A DNA stretch of 64,000 bases from a bacterium 1XD21-13 (GCA_009917555.1 QZDX01000007.1:1-64000); one strand, 5' to 3'; shown: positions 14,209 to 23,920, counted from the first letter of the stretch. The notes: generated from the letters alone by a model not told the origin. Numbers and translations: made by a program.

Positions 14209-14234
14209 GACGCCCAGGGGACCGGGCGCCTTTT
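14209..14234. terminator. Strong hairpin, apparently bidirectional terminator
   Basis: GACGCCC pairs with GGGCGCC around an 8-nt loop, with TTTT following on the + strand and TTTTT on the minus strand. It insulates the tRNA and element from the housekeeping operon. The rest of 14,126-14,395 holds only a direct repeat TTGACGGAA (twice near 14,143-14,160) and a 7-bp inverted repeat at 14,254-14,280. Confidence 0.65.
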
Positions 14235-14395
14235 CCTTTCTTATGAGGGGGGGAGATAGTGATATTCAAATCAACTATCTGTGATTATTATAATATCCAA
14301 ATGTGTTTAAAGTATGTCCATTTTCTAAAAGAATGGTAAAAAAATTGCACAAAAATTAAAAAGTGCTTAAGAGAAACGAAAATCCCATGGAAGGA

Positions 14396-14425
14396 TTGGA
14401 AAAAAGAAGCAGGTTGTGGTATACT
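14396..14425 (+). promoter_or_regulatory. Promoter of the epimerase-murE operon
   Basis: TTGGAA (14,396-14,401) and TATACT (14,420-14,425) are separated by 18 bp, about 35 bp before the first start codon. Confidence 0.6.
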
Positions 14426-14460
14426 AAAAAATAGCGAAAAAGCAGAGGGAGGAAAAGGGA

Positions 14461-15339
14461 ATGTCAGAGCTGCATACAATAGAAAACGAACAGTTAAGGG
14501 TGAGTGTCAGCGATTGGGGCGCGGAGCTTTGCAGTATTTATGATAAAAAAGCGGACCGGGAGGTAATCTGGACGGCTCAGCCGGAGTTTTGGAACCGCCA
14601 TGCGCCGGTGCTCTTTCCCTTTGTGGGAAAGGTAACGGGAGGTCACTATACCTGTGAGGGTGAGAAATATCCCATGGGACAGCATGGCTTTGCCAGAGAT
14701 CGGGAATTTCTTTTGGTAGAGAAGGATTCCGCATCCATCTGCCATCGGCTGGTTTCGGATGAGGAGAGCCGCAGAATCTATCCCTTTGATTTTCAATTGG
14801 AAATCGTGCATAAATTGAAAAGGAATTGTGTAACAGTAGAATGGAAGGTAAGCAATCCGGGGGACAACAGGCTCTATTTTTCTATTGGAGGCCATCCTGG
14901 ATTTTGTGTAGAGAAACATGTGGGCAGCCGTCTGGTTTTTGAGGGGAAGGAAACTCTAAGCAGGGTAGCCATTGATCTAAAGACAGAGGGCGTGGATGTG
15001 GAGCATCCCGAGACAATTCGGCTTAAGAAAGGCGCCTTTCAGGTGGAGGAACACACCTTTGACAGGGACGCGCTGATTTTTGACCATGGTCAGGTGAAGC
15101 AGGTAAGCCTGGAAAATGCGGATGGAACCAGGCTCGTGACTCTGCGCTGCCCAGATGCCTTGAGTGTGGGTATCTGGTCACCGGTAGGGAAGCAGGCTCC
15201 ATTTATCTGTCTGGAGCCCTGGATTGGGAGATGTGACAACAGCGGATTTACCGGAGAGCTCAAGGACAAATTTGATGTACAGAGCCTGGAGGCAGGAGAA
15301 TGTTTTTGTACGGCCTATGACCTGCTAATCGGGGAATAG
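14461..15339 (+). CDS. Aldose 1-epimerase family protein (LacX-like)
   Basis: A 292-residue cytosolic galactose-mutarotase fold protein. Family markers are QHGFARD near residue 79, GGHPGF near 145 and ECxEPWIG-like CLEPWIG near 255; the histidines and the glutamate match the catalytic positions of aldose 1-epimerases. The family interconverts alpha and beta anomers of sugars; members of this LacX-like branch have uncertain substrates. GGAGGAAAAGG precedes the ATG. It is the first gene of the + strand run, 57 bp before murE; the neighbour gives no hint of a substrate. Confidence 0.85.
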   Translation: MSELHTIENEQLRVSVSDWGAELCSIYDKKADREVIWTAQPEFWNRHAPVLFPFVGKVTGGHYTCEGEKYPMGQHGFARDREFLLVEKDSASICHRLVSDEESRRIYPFDFQLEIVHKLKRNCVTVEWKVSNPGDNRLYFSIGGHPGFCVEKHVGSRLVFEGKETLSRVAIDLKTEGVDVEHPETIRLKKGAFQVEEHTFDRDALIFDHGQVKQVSLENADGTRLVTLRCPDALSVGIWSPVGKQAPFICLEPWIGRCDNSGFTGELKDKFDVQSLEAGECFCTAYDLLIGE

Positions 15340-15396
15340 ACATGTACGGGCAGGTGTACTGTTTGAGAGCCGGGGGATTGGAATAGGAGGAGCAAA

Positions 15397-16866
15397 ATGC
15401 GGGCAGCAAGGGAATTGCTGAAGGATTTGGAATATGAGGTTCTAAGCGGAAGTGTAGACATCAATGTAAATGAGCTGGTTTATAATACGGCAAAGGTCAC
15501 AAAGGAAAGTCTCTTTGTGTGCATTAAGGGAATGTCCTTTGACAGTCATGAGGCAGCGTCAAAGGCTGCAGAGGCCGGTGCCGTTGTGATTGTGGCGGAG
15601 CGCCCGGTGGAGGTTCCGAAAGGGACCACGGTGGTTTTGGTAAAGGATACCCGCTATGCGCTGGCTCTCATCTCGGAGTCTTATTTTGATTACCCGGCAA
15701 GGAAGCTGAAGGTCATTGGAATTACGGGAACCAAGGGGAAGACTACTACGGCCTTTATGATCCGCTCCATCCTGGAGCATGCAGGTATTTCCACCGGATT
15801 GATTGGCACCATAGAAACCATTATTGGAGACCGCCATATTCCCGCTGACAACACCACACCGGAATCCTATGCCATACAGGAGGATTTTGCCCAAATGGTG
15901 GCGGCGGGCTGCAAGGTTGTGGTGATGGAGGTTTCCTCTCAAGGGTTAAAGCTGCATCGGACAGCGGGAATTTCTTTTGATTTAGGAATATTTACCAATC
16001 TCGCGCCGGATCATATAGGGCCGGGAGAGCATGAAAGCTTTGAGGAATATCTGGAGTGCAAAAGCCGCCTGTTCCGGCAATGTAAGGTAGGAATTGTAAA
16101 TATAGATGATGCATATTGCAGCCAGGTTCTGGAGGGCCATACCTGTGAGGTGGAGACCTATGGATTTTCCGAGAAGGCGGATCTGCGGGCCTCCCAGATG
16201 CGCTTGATAAGCCGTCCAGGATATCTGGGAGTTGCGTACCAGGCATCGGGGGTGGTGAATTTTCCGGTGGAAATCGATCTGCCCGGCAAATTCAGTGTGT
16301 ACAATTCACTGGTGGCAATTGGGGTCTGCCGCCATTTTGACATTCCCAGGGAGGATATGCTGGAGGCCCTAAAAGCAGCAAAAACAAAGGGTAGAATTGA
16401 GAAAATCAAGGTGTCCGATGAGTTTACCCTGATGATCGACTATGCTCACAATGCAATGAGCCTGGAAAGCCTTTTGACTACCCTGCGGGAGTATGAGCCA
16501 AAGCGTCTGGTGTGCGTGTTTGGCTGCGGAGGCAACCGTTCCCGTCTGCGAAGGTTTGAGATGGGGGAGGTGTCAGGACGCCTGGCGGATCTGACCGTGA
16601 TAACCTCAGATAATCCAAGATACGAGGAGCCCAAGGCTATTATTGATGATATCAAAACCGGTATGGAAAAGACAGACGGAGCCTATGTGGAGATCATCGA
16701 TCGCAAGGAAGCCATTCGTTATGTCATTGAGCATGGGCGTCCGGGAGATGTGATTGTATTAGCCGGAAAGGGCCATGAGGATTATCAGGAAATCCGGGGT
16801 GTTAAGTATCCCATGGATGAGAGAGTTTTAATTCAGGAGGTCCTTCAGGAGCTGGGCCGAGTTTAG
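15397..16866 (+). CDS. murE: MurE-family UDP-N-acetylmuramyl-tripeptide synthetase
   Basis: A 489-residue cytosolic Mur ligase that adds the third amino acid to UDP-MurNAc-L-Ala-D-Glu in peptidoglycan precursor synthesis. The N-terminal UDP-binding domain, ATP loop ITGTKGKTTT near residue 109, central EVSSQGL, and C-terminal domain with DNPR near residue 408 are all visible; DNPR is the usual signature for meso-diaminopimelate. The DYAHN segment near 348 has Asn where Thr is common, as in some second MurE copies of Clostridia, so it may be a paralogue with another substrate. AGGAGG lies just before the ATG. Confidence 0.82.
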   Translation: MRAARELLKDLEYEVLSGSVDINVNELVYNTAKVTKESLFVCIKGMSFDSHEAASKAAEAGAVVIVAERPVEVPKGTTVVLVKDTRYALALISESYFDYPARKLKVIGITGTKGKTTTAFMIRSILEHAGISTGLIGTIETIIGDRHIPADNTTPESYAIQEDFAQMVAAGCKVVVMEVSSQGLKLHRTAGISFDLGIFTNLAPDHIGPGEHESFEEYLECKSRLFRQCKVGIVNIDDAYCSQVLEGHTCEVETYGFSEKADLRASQMRLISRPGYLGVAYQASGVVNFPVEIDLPGKFSVYNSLVAIGVCRHFDIPREDMLEALKAAKTKGRIEKIKVSDEFTLMIDYAHNAMSLESLLTTLREYEPKRLVCVFGCGGNRSRLRRFEMGEVSGRLADLTVITSDNPRYEEPKAIIDDIKTGMEKTDGAYVEIIDRKEAIRYVIEHGRPGDVIVLAGKGHEDYQEIRGVKYPMDERVLIQEVLQELGRV

Positions 16867-16904
16867 AGGGAGAAAGCCTGCCCCCGGCAGGAAGAGGTGG
16901 AAGC

Positions 16905-19139
16905 GTGGCCCGGTATGCCAATGTGATTGTAGATATTTCCATGGAAAAACTGGATAAAACCTTTCAATACCGGATTCCGGAAAAGCTTAGGGAGAATCTT
17001 CGCGAGGGTATGCAGGTGGTGGTTCCCTTTGGAAATGGGATGCGTACCCTGACAGGCTTTGTGGTAGAGCTCACGGACAACTGTGAATTTGAGCCCTCCC
17101 GCATGAAGGAGCTCATAGGAATTGCCCAGGACAAAATTCCCCTGGAGGGACAGCTCATTGCCCTTGCCAGGTGGATCAGGCGGACCTATGGCGGAACCAC
17201 CAATCAGGCATTGAAGACCGTGCTGCCGGTTCGCAAAAAGGTTCGGGAACAGACCAGAAGACATCTGGTGCGAAGAATATCCCTGGAGGAATCCAGGGGC
17301 TATCTGGAGCTTTTTGAGCAAAGGCATCAGACCGCCCGTTTTCGCCTGCTGGCAGCCCTGATGGATACGCCAAAGCTTGATTATCGTTTGGCGGCCGAGC
17401 AGCTTCATTTGACAGGAGCCACGGTAAAAAAGCTGGAAGAAATGGGTATTATAAGCATAGAGACCGATACGGTGTTTCGAAATCCTGTTCGTCCGTGGGA
17501 GTTAGAGCCCCATCCGTTTGCTTTGACAGCTTCCCAGCAGGCTATTGTGGAGGATATTCGAGGACGGGAGGCACAGGGAGACAGGCGGCCCTCACTGCTT
17601 TATGGTGTGACAGGCAGTGGAAAGACAGCCGTTTATTTAGAACTGATAGCGCAGGTGCTGGAGGAGGGGAAGGAGGCAATCGTCTTAATTCCGGAGATTG
17701 CCTTGACCTTTCAGACAGCCCTTCGATTTTATAAGCGTTTTGGAGATCGGGTTTCCATTATGAATTCCCGGCTGTCACAGGGAGAGCGGTACGATCAGTT
17801 TGAGCGGGCAAGGCAGGGAAAGGTGCGGGTGATGATCGGCCCCAGATCCGCATTGTTTACCCCCTTTCGGAATTTGGGAATTATAGTGATAGACGAGGAG
17901 CATGAGGCCAGCTATAAGAGCGAGACGGTGCCTCGGTATCATGCCAGAGAGACAGCCTTGGAGAGGGCAAGGATGGCAGGGGCATTGGTGGTTCTGGGAT
18001 CGGCAACCCCCTCCGTGGAGTCCTATGAAAAAGCCCGTCAGGGGATATACAGCCTCTATAAGCTGGAGCAGCGAATCTTGGGACGGGCACTGCCAAAGGT
18101 AGAGGTGGTGGATCTGCGGGAGGAATTAAAGGAGGGAAATCGTTCCATTTTAAGCCGCAGGCTCAAGGAGCTCATAGAGGATCGCCTGAAAAAGAGACAG
18201 CAGGTGATATTATTTCTCAATCGGAGAGGCTATGCAGGTTTTGTTTCTTGCAGAGCCTGCGGACATGTGATAAAATGTCCACATTGTGATGTGGCATTGT
18301 CCCTTCACACAGGCGGACGTATGCTTTGCCATTACTGTGGCTATGAGGAGCAGGCCAGAAGGGAATGTCCCTCCTGCGGCTCTCCCTATATCGGGGCCTT
18401 CCGGGCGGGTACACAGCAGGTGGTTGAGGTGGTGGGAAGGGAATTTCCGGCAGCAAGAATTTTGCGCATGGATCTGGACACCACAAAAAATAAGGATGGC
18501 CATGAGAAAATCCTGGAGGCATTTTCGGAAGGAAGGGCAGATATTCTGGTGGGAACCCAGATGATCGTAAAGGGCCATGATTTTCCGGAGGTGACGCTGG
18601 TGGGGGTGCTGGCAGCGGATTTATCCCTCTATACAGGTGATTACCGGGCTTCGGAGCGGACCTTTCAGCTGTTAACCCAGGCAGCAGGCCGTGCCGGCCG
18701 GGGCAGGGAAGAGGGAATCGCAGTGATTCAAACCTACAGCGGGGAGCACTATAGTATTGTGGCCGCAGCCGCCCAGGATTATGAGATGTTTTTTGAAAAA
18801 GAGCTGTCTTACCGCCGGCTGATGGAATATCCGCCGACAGCGCATTTGCTGGCAATCTATCTTTCTCATAAGAATCGGGAAAGCCTGGAGACAGGCGCAG
18901 GGATGCTTCGGGATGTGATAAAGAGCCAGGAGGAAGCCTCTAAGCTTCAGGTTATTGGTCCTGCGGATGCATATGTGGCCAGGGTCAATGATATTTATCG
19001 GAAGGTGCTTTATCTAAAGAGCCAGGAGGCAGAGCGGCTGCTTCGTATAAAGGAGGAACTGGAGCTGCTTTATCAGAGGGATGAGGAGCTGTGGCAGCTG
19101 AATATACAGTTTGACATGAATCCGATGAACGGATATTAG
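16905..19139 (+). CDS. priA: Primosomal protein N', replication restart helicase
   Basis: A 744-residue SF2 helicase that reloads the replisome at stalled forks. The N-terminal DNA-binding domain, Walker A GVTGSGKTAVYLE near residue 233, DEEH near 329, the zinc-binding insert with paired CxxC motifs (about 447-490: CRACGHVIKCPHC and CHYCGYEEQARRECPSC), and the QAAGRAGRG motif VI are all present. The start is GTG with AGAGGTGG upstream. It lies 38 bp after murE and 35 bp before def, in the conserved priA-def-fmt order. Confidence 0.96.
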   Translation: MARYANVIVDISMEKLDKTFQYRIPEKLRENLREGMQVVVPFGNGMRTLTGFVVELTDNCEFEPSRMKELIGIAQDKIPLEGQLIALARWIRRTYGGTTNQALKTVLPVRKKVREQTRRHLVRRISLEESRGYLELFEQRHQTARFRLLAALMDTPKLDYRLAAEQLHLTGATVKKLEEMGIISIETDTVFRNPVRPWELEPHPFALTASQQAIVEDIRGREAQGDRRPSLLYGVTGSGKTAVYLELIAQVLEEGKEAIVLIPEIALTFQTALRFYKRFGDRVSIMNSRLSQGERYDQFERARQGKVRVMIGPRSALFTPFRNLGIIVIDEEHEASYKSETVPRYHARETALERARMAGALVVLGSATPSVESYEKARQGIYSLYKLEQRILGRALPKVEVVDLREELKEGNRSILSRRLKELIEDRLKKRQQVILFLNRRGYAGFVSCRACGHVIKCPHCDVALSLHTGGRMLCHYCGYEEQARRECPSCGSPYIGAFRAGTQQVVEVVGREFPAARILRMDLDTTKNKDGHEKILEAFSEGRADILVGTQMIVKGHDFPEVTLVGVLAADLSLYTGDYRASERTFQLLTQAAGRAGRGREEGIAVIQTYSGEHYSIVAAAAQDYEMFFEKELSYRRLMEYPPTAHLLAIYLSHKNRESLETGAGMLRDVIKSQEEASKLQVIGPADAYVARVNDIYRKVLYLKSQEAERLLRIKEELELLYQRDEELWQLNIQFDMNPMNGY

Positions 19140-19174
19140 GTATTACGGAACAAAAACGGAGGGATAATAACAAA

Positions 19175-19654
19175 ATGGCAATCAGAAAAATCAGGCAGTT
19201 AGGGGACGATATTCTGAGAAAGAGGTGCAGGGAGGTTCCGGAAATGACCCCCAAGCTCCAGGAGCTTATACAGGACATGTATGATACCATGTATGAAGCG
19301 GAGGGAGTGGGACTGGCAGCGCCTCAGGTGGGGATTCTCAAGCGGATCGTAGTGATCGATGTGGACGGCACGCCCTACACCATGGTCAATCCCCAGCTCC
19401 TTGAGAAAAGCACCGATACCCAAACCGCAAGCGAGGGCTGCTTAAGTGTTCCCGGTAAAGCGGGAGTTGTGACACGTCCTGCTTTTGTACGGGCGGAGGC
19501 CTGGGATGAGAATATGGAGCACTATGTGGTGGAGGCGGACGGATACCTGGCAAGGGCTATCTGTCATGAGCTGGATCATTTGGAGGGCATCGTCTATGTG
19601 GATAAGGTAGAGGGTGAGATCTTCGATGTGGAAGAGGAAGACTATGAGGAGTAA
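19175..19654 (+). CDS. def: Peptide deformylase
   Basis: A 159-residue metalloenzyme that removes the formyl group from nascent polypeptides. All three family motifs are present: GVGLAAPQVG (residues about 43-52), EGCLSVPG (about 88-95) and HELDHLEG (about 130-137) with the metal-binding Cys and two His. The acidic C-terminus (EEEDYEE) is short. It is followed 5 nt later by fmt, the enzyme that adds the formyl group to Met-tRNA. A GGAGGGATAATAAC leader contains its ribosome site. Confidence 0.97.
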   Translation: MAIRKIRQLGDDILRKRCREVPEMTPKLQELIQDMYDTMYEAEGVGLAAPQVGILKRIVVIDVDGTPYTMVNPQLLEKSTDTQTASEGCLSVPGKAGVVTRPAFVRAEAWDENMEHYVVEADGYLARAICHELDHLEGIVYVDKVEGEIFDVEEEDYEE

Positions 19655-19659
19655 AGCAT

Positions 19660-20592
19660 ATGAAAATTATTTTTATGGGAACTCCTGATTTTGCGGTGGG
19701 AACCCTGGAGGCGCTCATTGAGGCGGGGCATGAGATTACCCTGGTGGTCTCTCAGCCTGACAAGCCAAAGGGCAGGGGACACGAGCTGATTCCCACACCG
19801 GTTAAAGAGGTGGCCCTGGCACATGGCCTGCGTATCTGCCAGCCGGTCAGAGTTCGGGATGAGGCGGCAGTGGAAACACTTGAAAACACAGATGCAGATG
19901 TGATCGTAGTGGCAGCCTTCGGCCAGCTGCTTCCCAAGTCAATCCTGACTATGAAGCCCTATGGCTGCATTAATGTTCATGGCTCTCTTCTTCCCAAATA
20001 CCGGGGAGCGGCGCCGATTCAGTGGGCGGTGATTGACGGTGAGGAGGAAAGCGGCGTCACCATTATGCAGATGGATGAGGGTCTGGATACGGGTGATATG
20101 CTGCTGAAGGCCGCTATTCCATTGGAGCCCAAGGAGACAGGAGGGACTCTCTTTGAAAAGCTGAGCGCGCTGGGAGCTTCTCTCTGTGTGGAAGCCCTGG
20201 CAAAGCTTGAGGAGGGGACATTGACGCCAGAAAAACAGGGAGAATCGCCTACCGCCTATGCGAAAATGCTGACGAAGGACATGGGCAGGCTGGACTGGTC
20301 CCGCCCGGCCAAAGAGCTGGAACGGCAGATTCGAGGCTTCAATCCCTGGCCCAGCGCTTATACGGAGCTTTTGGGAAAGACCTTAAAGATCTGGGACGCG
20401 GATGTATGTGAGGAGGAGCAGACAGGAAATGTCTGCGGGGAGATTGTGAGAGTTTCAAAGGATGCTGTCTATGTGGCCTGCAAAAAGGGGCTTTTAAGAA
20501 TCAACGAGCTTCAGCTGCAGGGAAAGAAGCGTATGGATACGGCAGCCTTTCTTCGGGGATATCACCTGGAGAGCGGAACCGTTCTCGGCTAG
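19660..20592 (+). CDS. fmt: Methionyl-tRNA formyltransferase
   Basis: A 310-residue enzyme that formylates initiator Met-tRNA using 10-formyl-tetrahydrofolate. The N-terminal formyltransferase fold starts MKIIFMGTPDFAVGTL; the catalytic HGSLLPKYRGAAPIQWA (about residues 107-123) and the MDEGLDTGDML segment follow, then the C-terminal OB-like tRNA-binding domain from about 205. The length is typical. It is coupled to def, 5 nt upstream. Confidence 0.97.
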   Translation: MKIIFMGTPDFAVGTLEALIEAGHEITLVVSQPDKPKGRGHELIPTPVKEVALAHGLRICQPVRVRDEAAVETLENTDADVIVVAAFGQLLPKSILTMKPYGCINVHGSLLPKYRGAAPIQWAVIDGEEESGVTIMQMDEGLDTGDMLLKAAIPLEPKETGGTLFEKLSALGASLCVEALAKLEEGTLTPEKQGESPTAYAKMLTKDMGRLDWSRPAKELERQIRGFNPWPSAYTELLGKTLKIWDADVCEEEQTGNVCGEIVRVSKDAVYVACKKGLLRINELQLQGKKRMDTAAFLRGYHLESGTVLG

Positions 20593-20669
20593 TGTAAAAC
20601 CCATTGCCGGTCGTGCAGTGCTATGCAAATACCAGCCGTAGAGCACAGATCTAAAGGAGGAGATAAAAA

Positions 20670-21377
20670 ATGCCTTATTATGGATATGGATACTATTTTG
20701 ACCCAACCTACCTGCTAGTCATCATCGGGATGGTGATTTCCCTCATTGCCTCCGCAAAGGTAAAGGGAACCTATGGAAAATACAACAAGGTGCGCAGCCG
20801 TTCCGGCTTAACGGGAGCCGAGGCGGCAGAGCGGATTCTGAGGTCCGCAGGTCTCTACGAGGTACGAATCGAGCATATAGCAGGGAATCTGACCGACCAC
20901 TATGATCCCAGATCAAAGGTGCTGCGCCTATCGGATTCCGTATATGGCTCCGCCTCGGTGGCAGCCATTGGCGTGGCGGCTCATGAATGTGGCCATGCCA
21001 TTCAGGACGATCGTTCCTATGCCCCTTTGCGTATTCGCAATTCCCTGGTTCCTGTGGTTAATTTTGGCACACAGGCAGCCTGGCCTATCATTCTGATAGG
21101 ACTTGTATTTGCGGGATCTTCTTTTTTGGTAAATTTGGGAATCCTGCTGTTTTCCCTGGGAGTACTGTTCCAGCTCATTACCCTTCCGGTGGAGTTTGAC
21201 GCCTCCGGTCGGGCGCTTCGCATCCTGGGAGATTCCGGCATTTTGTATGAGGATGAGGTAAAGCAGACGCGGAAGGTTTTAGGAGCGGCGGCAATGACCT
21301 ACGTGGCAGCGGCGGCGGCCTCCATCCTTTCTCTTCTTCGGCTTTTGATTTTATTCGGAGGAAGAAATCGTGACTGA
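20670..21377 (+). CDS. Zinc metallopeptidase, membrane (YugP-like)
   Basis: A 235-residue integral membrane protein of the Zn_peptidase_2 family. A first hydrophobic segment (about 10-28), the zinc site HECGHAIQ near residue 109, two further membrane helices (about 128-175) and a C-terminal helix (about 208-228) can be seen. The substrate is unknown for the family. AAAGGAGGAG precedes the ATG, and the 3' end overlaps the GTG start of rsmB by 8 nt. The gene lies between fmt and rsmB in many Clostridia. Confidence 0.88.
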   Translation: MPYYGYGYYFDPTYLLVIIGMVISLIASAKVKGTYGKYNKVRSRSGLTGAEAAERILRSAGLYEVRIEHIAGNLTDHYDPRSKVLRLSDSVYGSASVAAIGVAAHECGHAIQDDRSYAPLRIRNSLVPVVNFGTQAAWPIILIGLVFAGSSFLVNLGILLFSLGVLFQLITLPVEFDASGRALRILGDSGILYEDEVKQTRKVLGAAAMTYVAAAAASILSLLRLLILFGGRNRD

Positions 21378-22740
21378 GGGACCGGACAGCCGGGAGCTGG
21401 CTCTTGGCATTTTGATGGAGGTAACCAGGCAGGAAGAATACAGCCATATTGCCCTTCGCAACGTGCTGGAGAAGTATCAATACCTGGAAAAGCAGGAGCG
21501 GGCCTTTCTGACCCGGCTTACGGAAGGGACGCTGGAGTGGATGATCCACCTGGATTATATCATCAACCAGTTTTCCAATGTAAAGGTAAATAAAATGAAG
21601 CCAGTGATCCGCAATATTCTGCGGATGTCGGTTTATCAATTGAAGTTTATGGATAGTGTGCCGCCATCGGCAGTTTGCAATGAGGCTGTCAAGCTGGCGG
21701 TGAAAAAGGGATTTCGGGGACTGAAGGGCTTTGTCAACGGTGTGCTACGCAATATTGCCAGAAATCTCTCGGAGGTTGTTTATCCAGGCAAGGTGGATGT
21801 GGTTCCCTATCTGTCTGTCATGTATTCCATGCCGGAATGGATTGTGGAGGATTGGCTGGCCATTTATGATAGAGAGCTTGTGGAGGGGATGCTTCAGGCA
21901 TTTTTGGAAAAGCAGCCCTTATCCATTCGCCCCAATCTGGAGCGAATTACCCCGGGAGAGCTTAAGGAGCGTCTGGAGCATCAGGGAATCCGGGTGACAC
22001 AGGCAGCCTGGCCGGATTATGCGCTTCGGATAGAAAACTATAATTATCTGGGAGCAATCCCGGAATTCTGTCAGGGACTTTTTCAGGTGCAGGATGTAAG
22101 CTCCATGCTTGCGGTGGAGCTGGCGGAGCCGGAGGAGGGGAGCCTGTGCATCGACGTATGCGCAGCCCCGGGAGGAAAGAGCCTTCACCTGGCGGAAAAG
22201 CTTCACGGCACGGGCTGTGTGGAGGCCCGGGACCTGACGGATTACAAGGTTGATCTGATTCGGGAAAACAGTAAGCGGGCAGGCGCAGAGAATCTCAAGG
22301 CTATGAGATGGGATGCCTGTATCTGCCATGAGGAATCAAAGGAAGCGGCGGATCTGGTGCTTGCGGATCTTCCCTGCTCCGGGCTTGGCGTTCTGGGAAA
22401 GAAGACAGACTTAAAGTACCGAATGAATCGGGAGCAGCAAAAGGAGCTGGCTGCTCTGCAGAGACAGATTTTAGAGGTGGTACAGGCCTATGTAAAGCCC
22501 GGCGGGATCTTGATTTACAGCACCTGCACCATTCATCCGGGAGAAAATGAGGAGAATGTAGACTGGTTTTTACATCATTTTCCATTTGACGCAGTTTCCT
22601 TGGAGCCCAGTCTTCCGGCCGGATTGAAGATAGACACAGCCGGTAAGGGCTATATTCAGCTTCTGCCGGGGGTACATGCAGGCGATGGATTTTTTATTGC
22701 AAAATTCAGAAGGAATACATCATCAAATGGAACAAATTGA
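21370..22740 (+). CDS. rsmB: 16S rRNA m5C967 methyltransferase
   Basis: A 456-residue SAM-dependent methyltransferase. The N-terminal NusB-like domain (about 1-135: ELALGILMEVTRQEEYSHIA) is followed by a Rossmann methyltransferase domain with DVCAAPGGKSLHLAE near 259, the catalytic loop DLPCSGLG near 335 and the second Cys in STCTIHPGENE near 382. It starts at GTG with GGAGGAAGAAATC upstream, inside the end of the peptidase gene, and overlaps rlmN by 14 nt. Confidence 0.94.
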   Translation: MTEGPDSRELALGILMEVTRQEEYSHIALRNVLEKYQYLEKQERAFLTRLTEGTLEWMIHLDYIINQFSNVKVNKMKPVIRNILRMSVYQLKFMDSVPPSAVCNEAVKLAVKKGFRGLKGFVNGVLRNIARNLSEVVYPGKVDVVPYLSVMYSMPEWIVEDWLAIYDRELVEGMLQAFLEKQPLSIRPNLERITPGELKERLEHQGIRVTQAAWPDYALRIENYNYLGAIPEFCQGLFQVQDVSSMLAVELAEPEEGSLCIDVCAAPGGKSLHLAEKLHGTGCVEARDLTDYKVDLIRENSKRAGAENLKAMRWDACICHEESKEAADLVLADLPCSGLGVLGKKTDLKYRMNREQQKELAALQRQILEVVQAYVKPGGILIYSTCTIHPGENEENVDWFLHHFPFDAVSLEPSLPAGLKIDTAGKGYIQLLPGVHAGDGFFIAKFRRNTSSNGTN

Positions 22741-23761
22741 CATCAAATCCCTGACCCTGGAGGAGCTTCGCAGGGAGCTTGCGGGGCATGGAGAGAAGCC
22801 TTTTCGGGCGGACCAGCTATATCAATGGATGCATGAAAAGCTGGCGGAAAATTTTACCGCAATGACCAATCTGCCAAAGGCATTTCGGGAATGGCTGGAA
22901 ACGGAATACGAATACGTTACTTTGGAGATTGTAGAAGTACAGAGATCAAAATTGGATGGAACCTGCAAGTATCTCTTTCGCCTGCCGGATGGTCACGTGA
23001 TCGAGAGTGTGCTGATGCGGTATCATCATGGCAACTCCGTATGTATTTCCTCTCAGGCAGGCTGTCGTATGGGCTGTCGCTTTTGTGCCTCCACCATTGG
23101 CGGGTTGGAACGAAATCTTCGACCTTCGGAGATGCTGGAGCAGATTTACCGGATTCAAAAGGATTCCGGGGAGCGGGTTTCCAATGTGGTGGTTATGGGG
23201 ACGGGAGAGCCTCTGGACAATTATGATCATCTGGTGCGCTTTATTCGTCTGCTGACCCATGAAAAGGGCCTTCACATCAGTCAGAGGAACCTGACTGTTT
23301 CCACCTGCGGCATTGCGCCGGGGATTCGAAGGCTGGCAGAGGAGGAGCTGACCATTACCCTGGCTCTTTCGCTTCATGCGGTTACACAGGAAAAGCGGCG
23401 GGAGCTGATGCCCATAGCCAACCGTTATGAGCTTTCGGAGGTGCTGGATGCCTGCGGATACTATTTCCAAAAAACAGGCAGAAGATTAACTCTGGAATAC
23501 AGTCTGGTGGCTGGTGTCAATGACAGTCCTGAGGACGCAAAGGCTTTGGCAGAGCTTGCGGCCCCTCTGCATGCCCATGTAAACTTAATCCCTGTGAACC
23601 CCGTAACGGAACGGAATTTTGTTCAGCCCAGAGAAAAAATTATAGACAATTTCAAAAAAAATCTTGAAAAAAACGGGATTAATGCTACACTTAGGAGAGA
23701 GATGGGCCGGGATATAGACGGCGCCTGCGGGCAGCTGCGCAGAAAATATATAGAGAGTTAG
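22727..23761 (+). CDS. rlmN: Dual-specificity 23S rRNA/tRNA m2A methyltransferase (radical SAM)
   Basis: A 344-residue radical SAM enzyme that methylates C2 of A2503 in 23S rRNA and A37 of some tRNAs. The cluster motif CRMGCRFCAS is near residue 116; the MGTGEPLDNYD motif and conserved C-terminal Cys in the GACGQLR segment (methyl carrier region) are present. The start at 22,727 is preferred because AGAAGGAA precedes it and the protein then begins at the family's usual point; the open frame extends back to 22,676. It overlaps the end of rsmB. Confidence 0.95.
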   Translation: MEQIDIKSLTLEELRRELAGHGEKPFRADQLYQWMHEKLAENFTAMTNLPKAFREWLETEYEYVTLEIVEVQRSKLDGTCKYLFRLPDGHVIESVLMRYHHGNSVCISSQAGCRMGCRFCASTIGGLERNLRPSEMLEQIYRIQKDSGERVSNVVVMGTGEPLDNYDHLVRFIRLLTHEKGLHISQRNLTVSTCGIAPGIRRLAEEELTITLALSLHAVTQEKRRELMPIANRYELSEVLDACGYYFQKTGRRLTLEYSLVAGVNDSPEDAKALAELAAPLHAHVNLIPVNPVTERNFVQPREKIIDNFKKNLEKNGINATLRREMGRDIDGACGQLRRKYIES

Positions 23762-23762
23762 A

Positions 23763-23902
23763 GTAGGACGTACGGCTTAAATCCTGCGGAACTATAAACA
23801 GCAGGATATAAGCAGTGCATAGAAGGAATTACGAACGCAGTATTATGCGGTCGGAATTTCTTCTCAGTAGGATGTACAGCTTGTATCCTGCGGAACTATA
23901 AA
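23763..23902. repeat. Structured 140-bp intergenic block: two 36-bp repeats around a 44-nt hairpin
   Basis: Two direct copies (23,763-23,798 and 23,867-23,902; 32 of 36 identical) start GTAGGAYGTAC and end CCTGCGGAACTATAAA. Between them is an inverted repeat: AGAAGGAATT (23,821-23,830) with AATTTCTTCT (23,855-23,864), enclosing further pairs down to CGCA/TGCG. ATCCTGC (23,781) also pairs with GCAGGAT (23,801). No open frame is present. It fills nearly all the space between rlmN and stp. A structured leader or a mobile repeat are both possible. Confidence 0.7.
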
Positions 23903-23920
23903 ATAGAAAGGAGGAGACCA

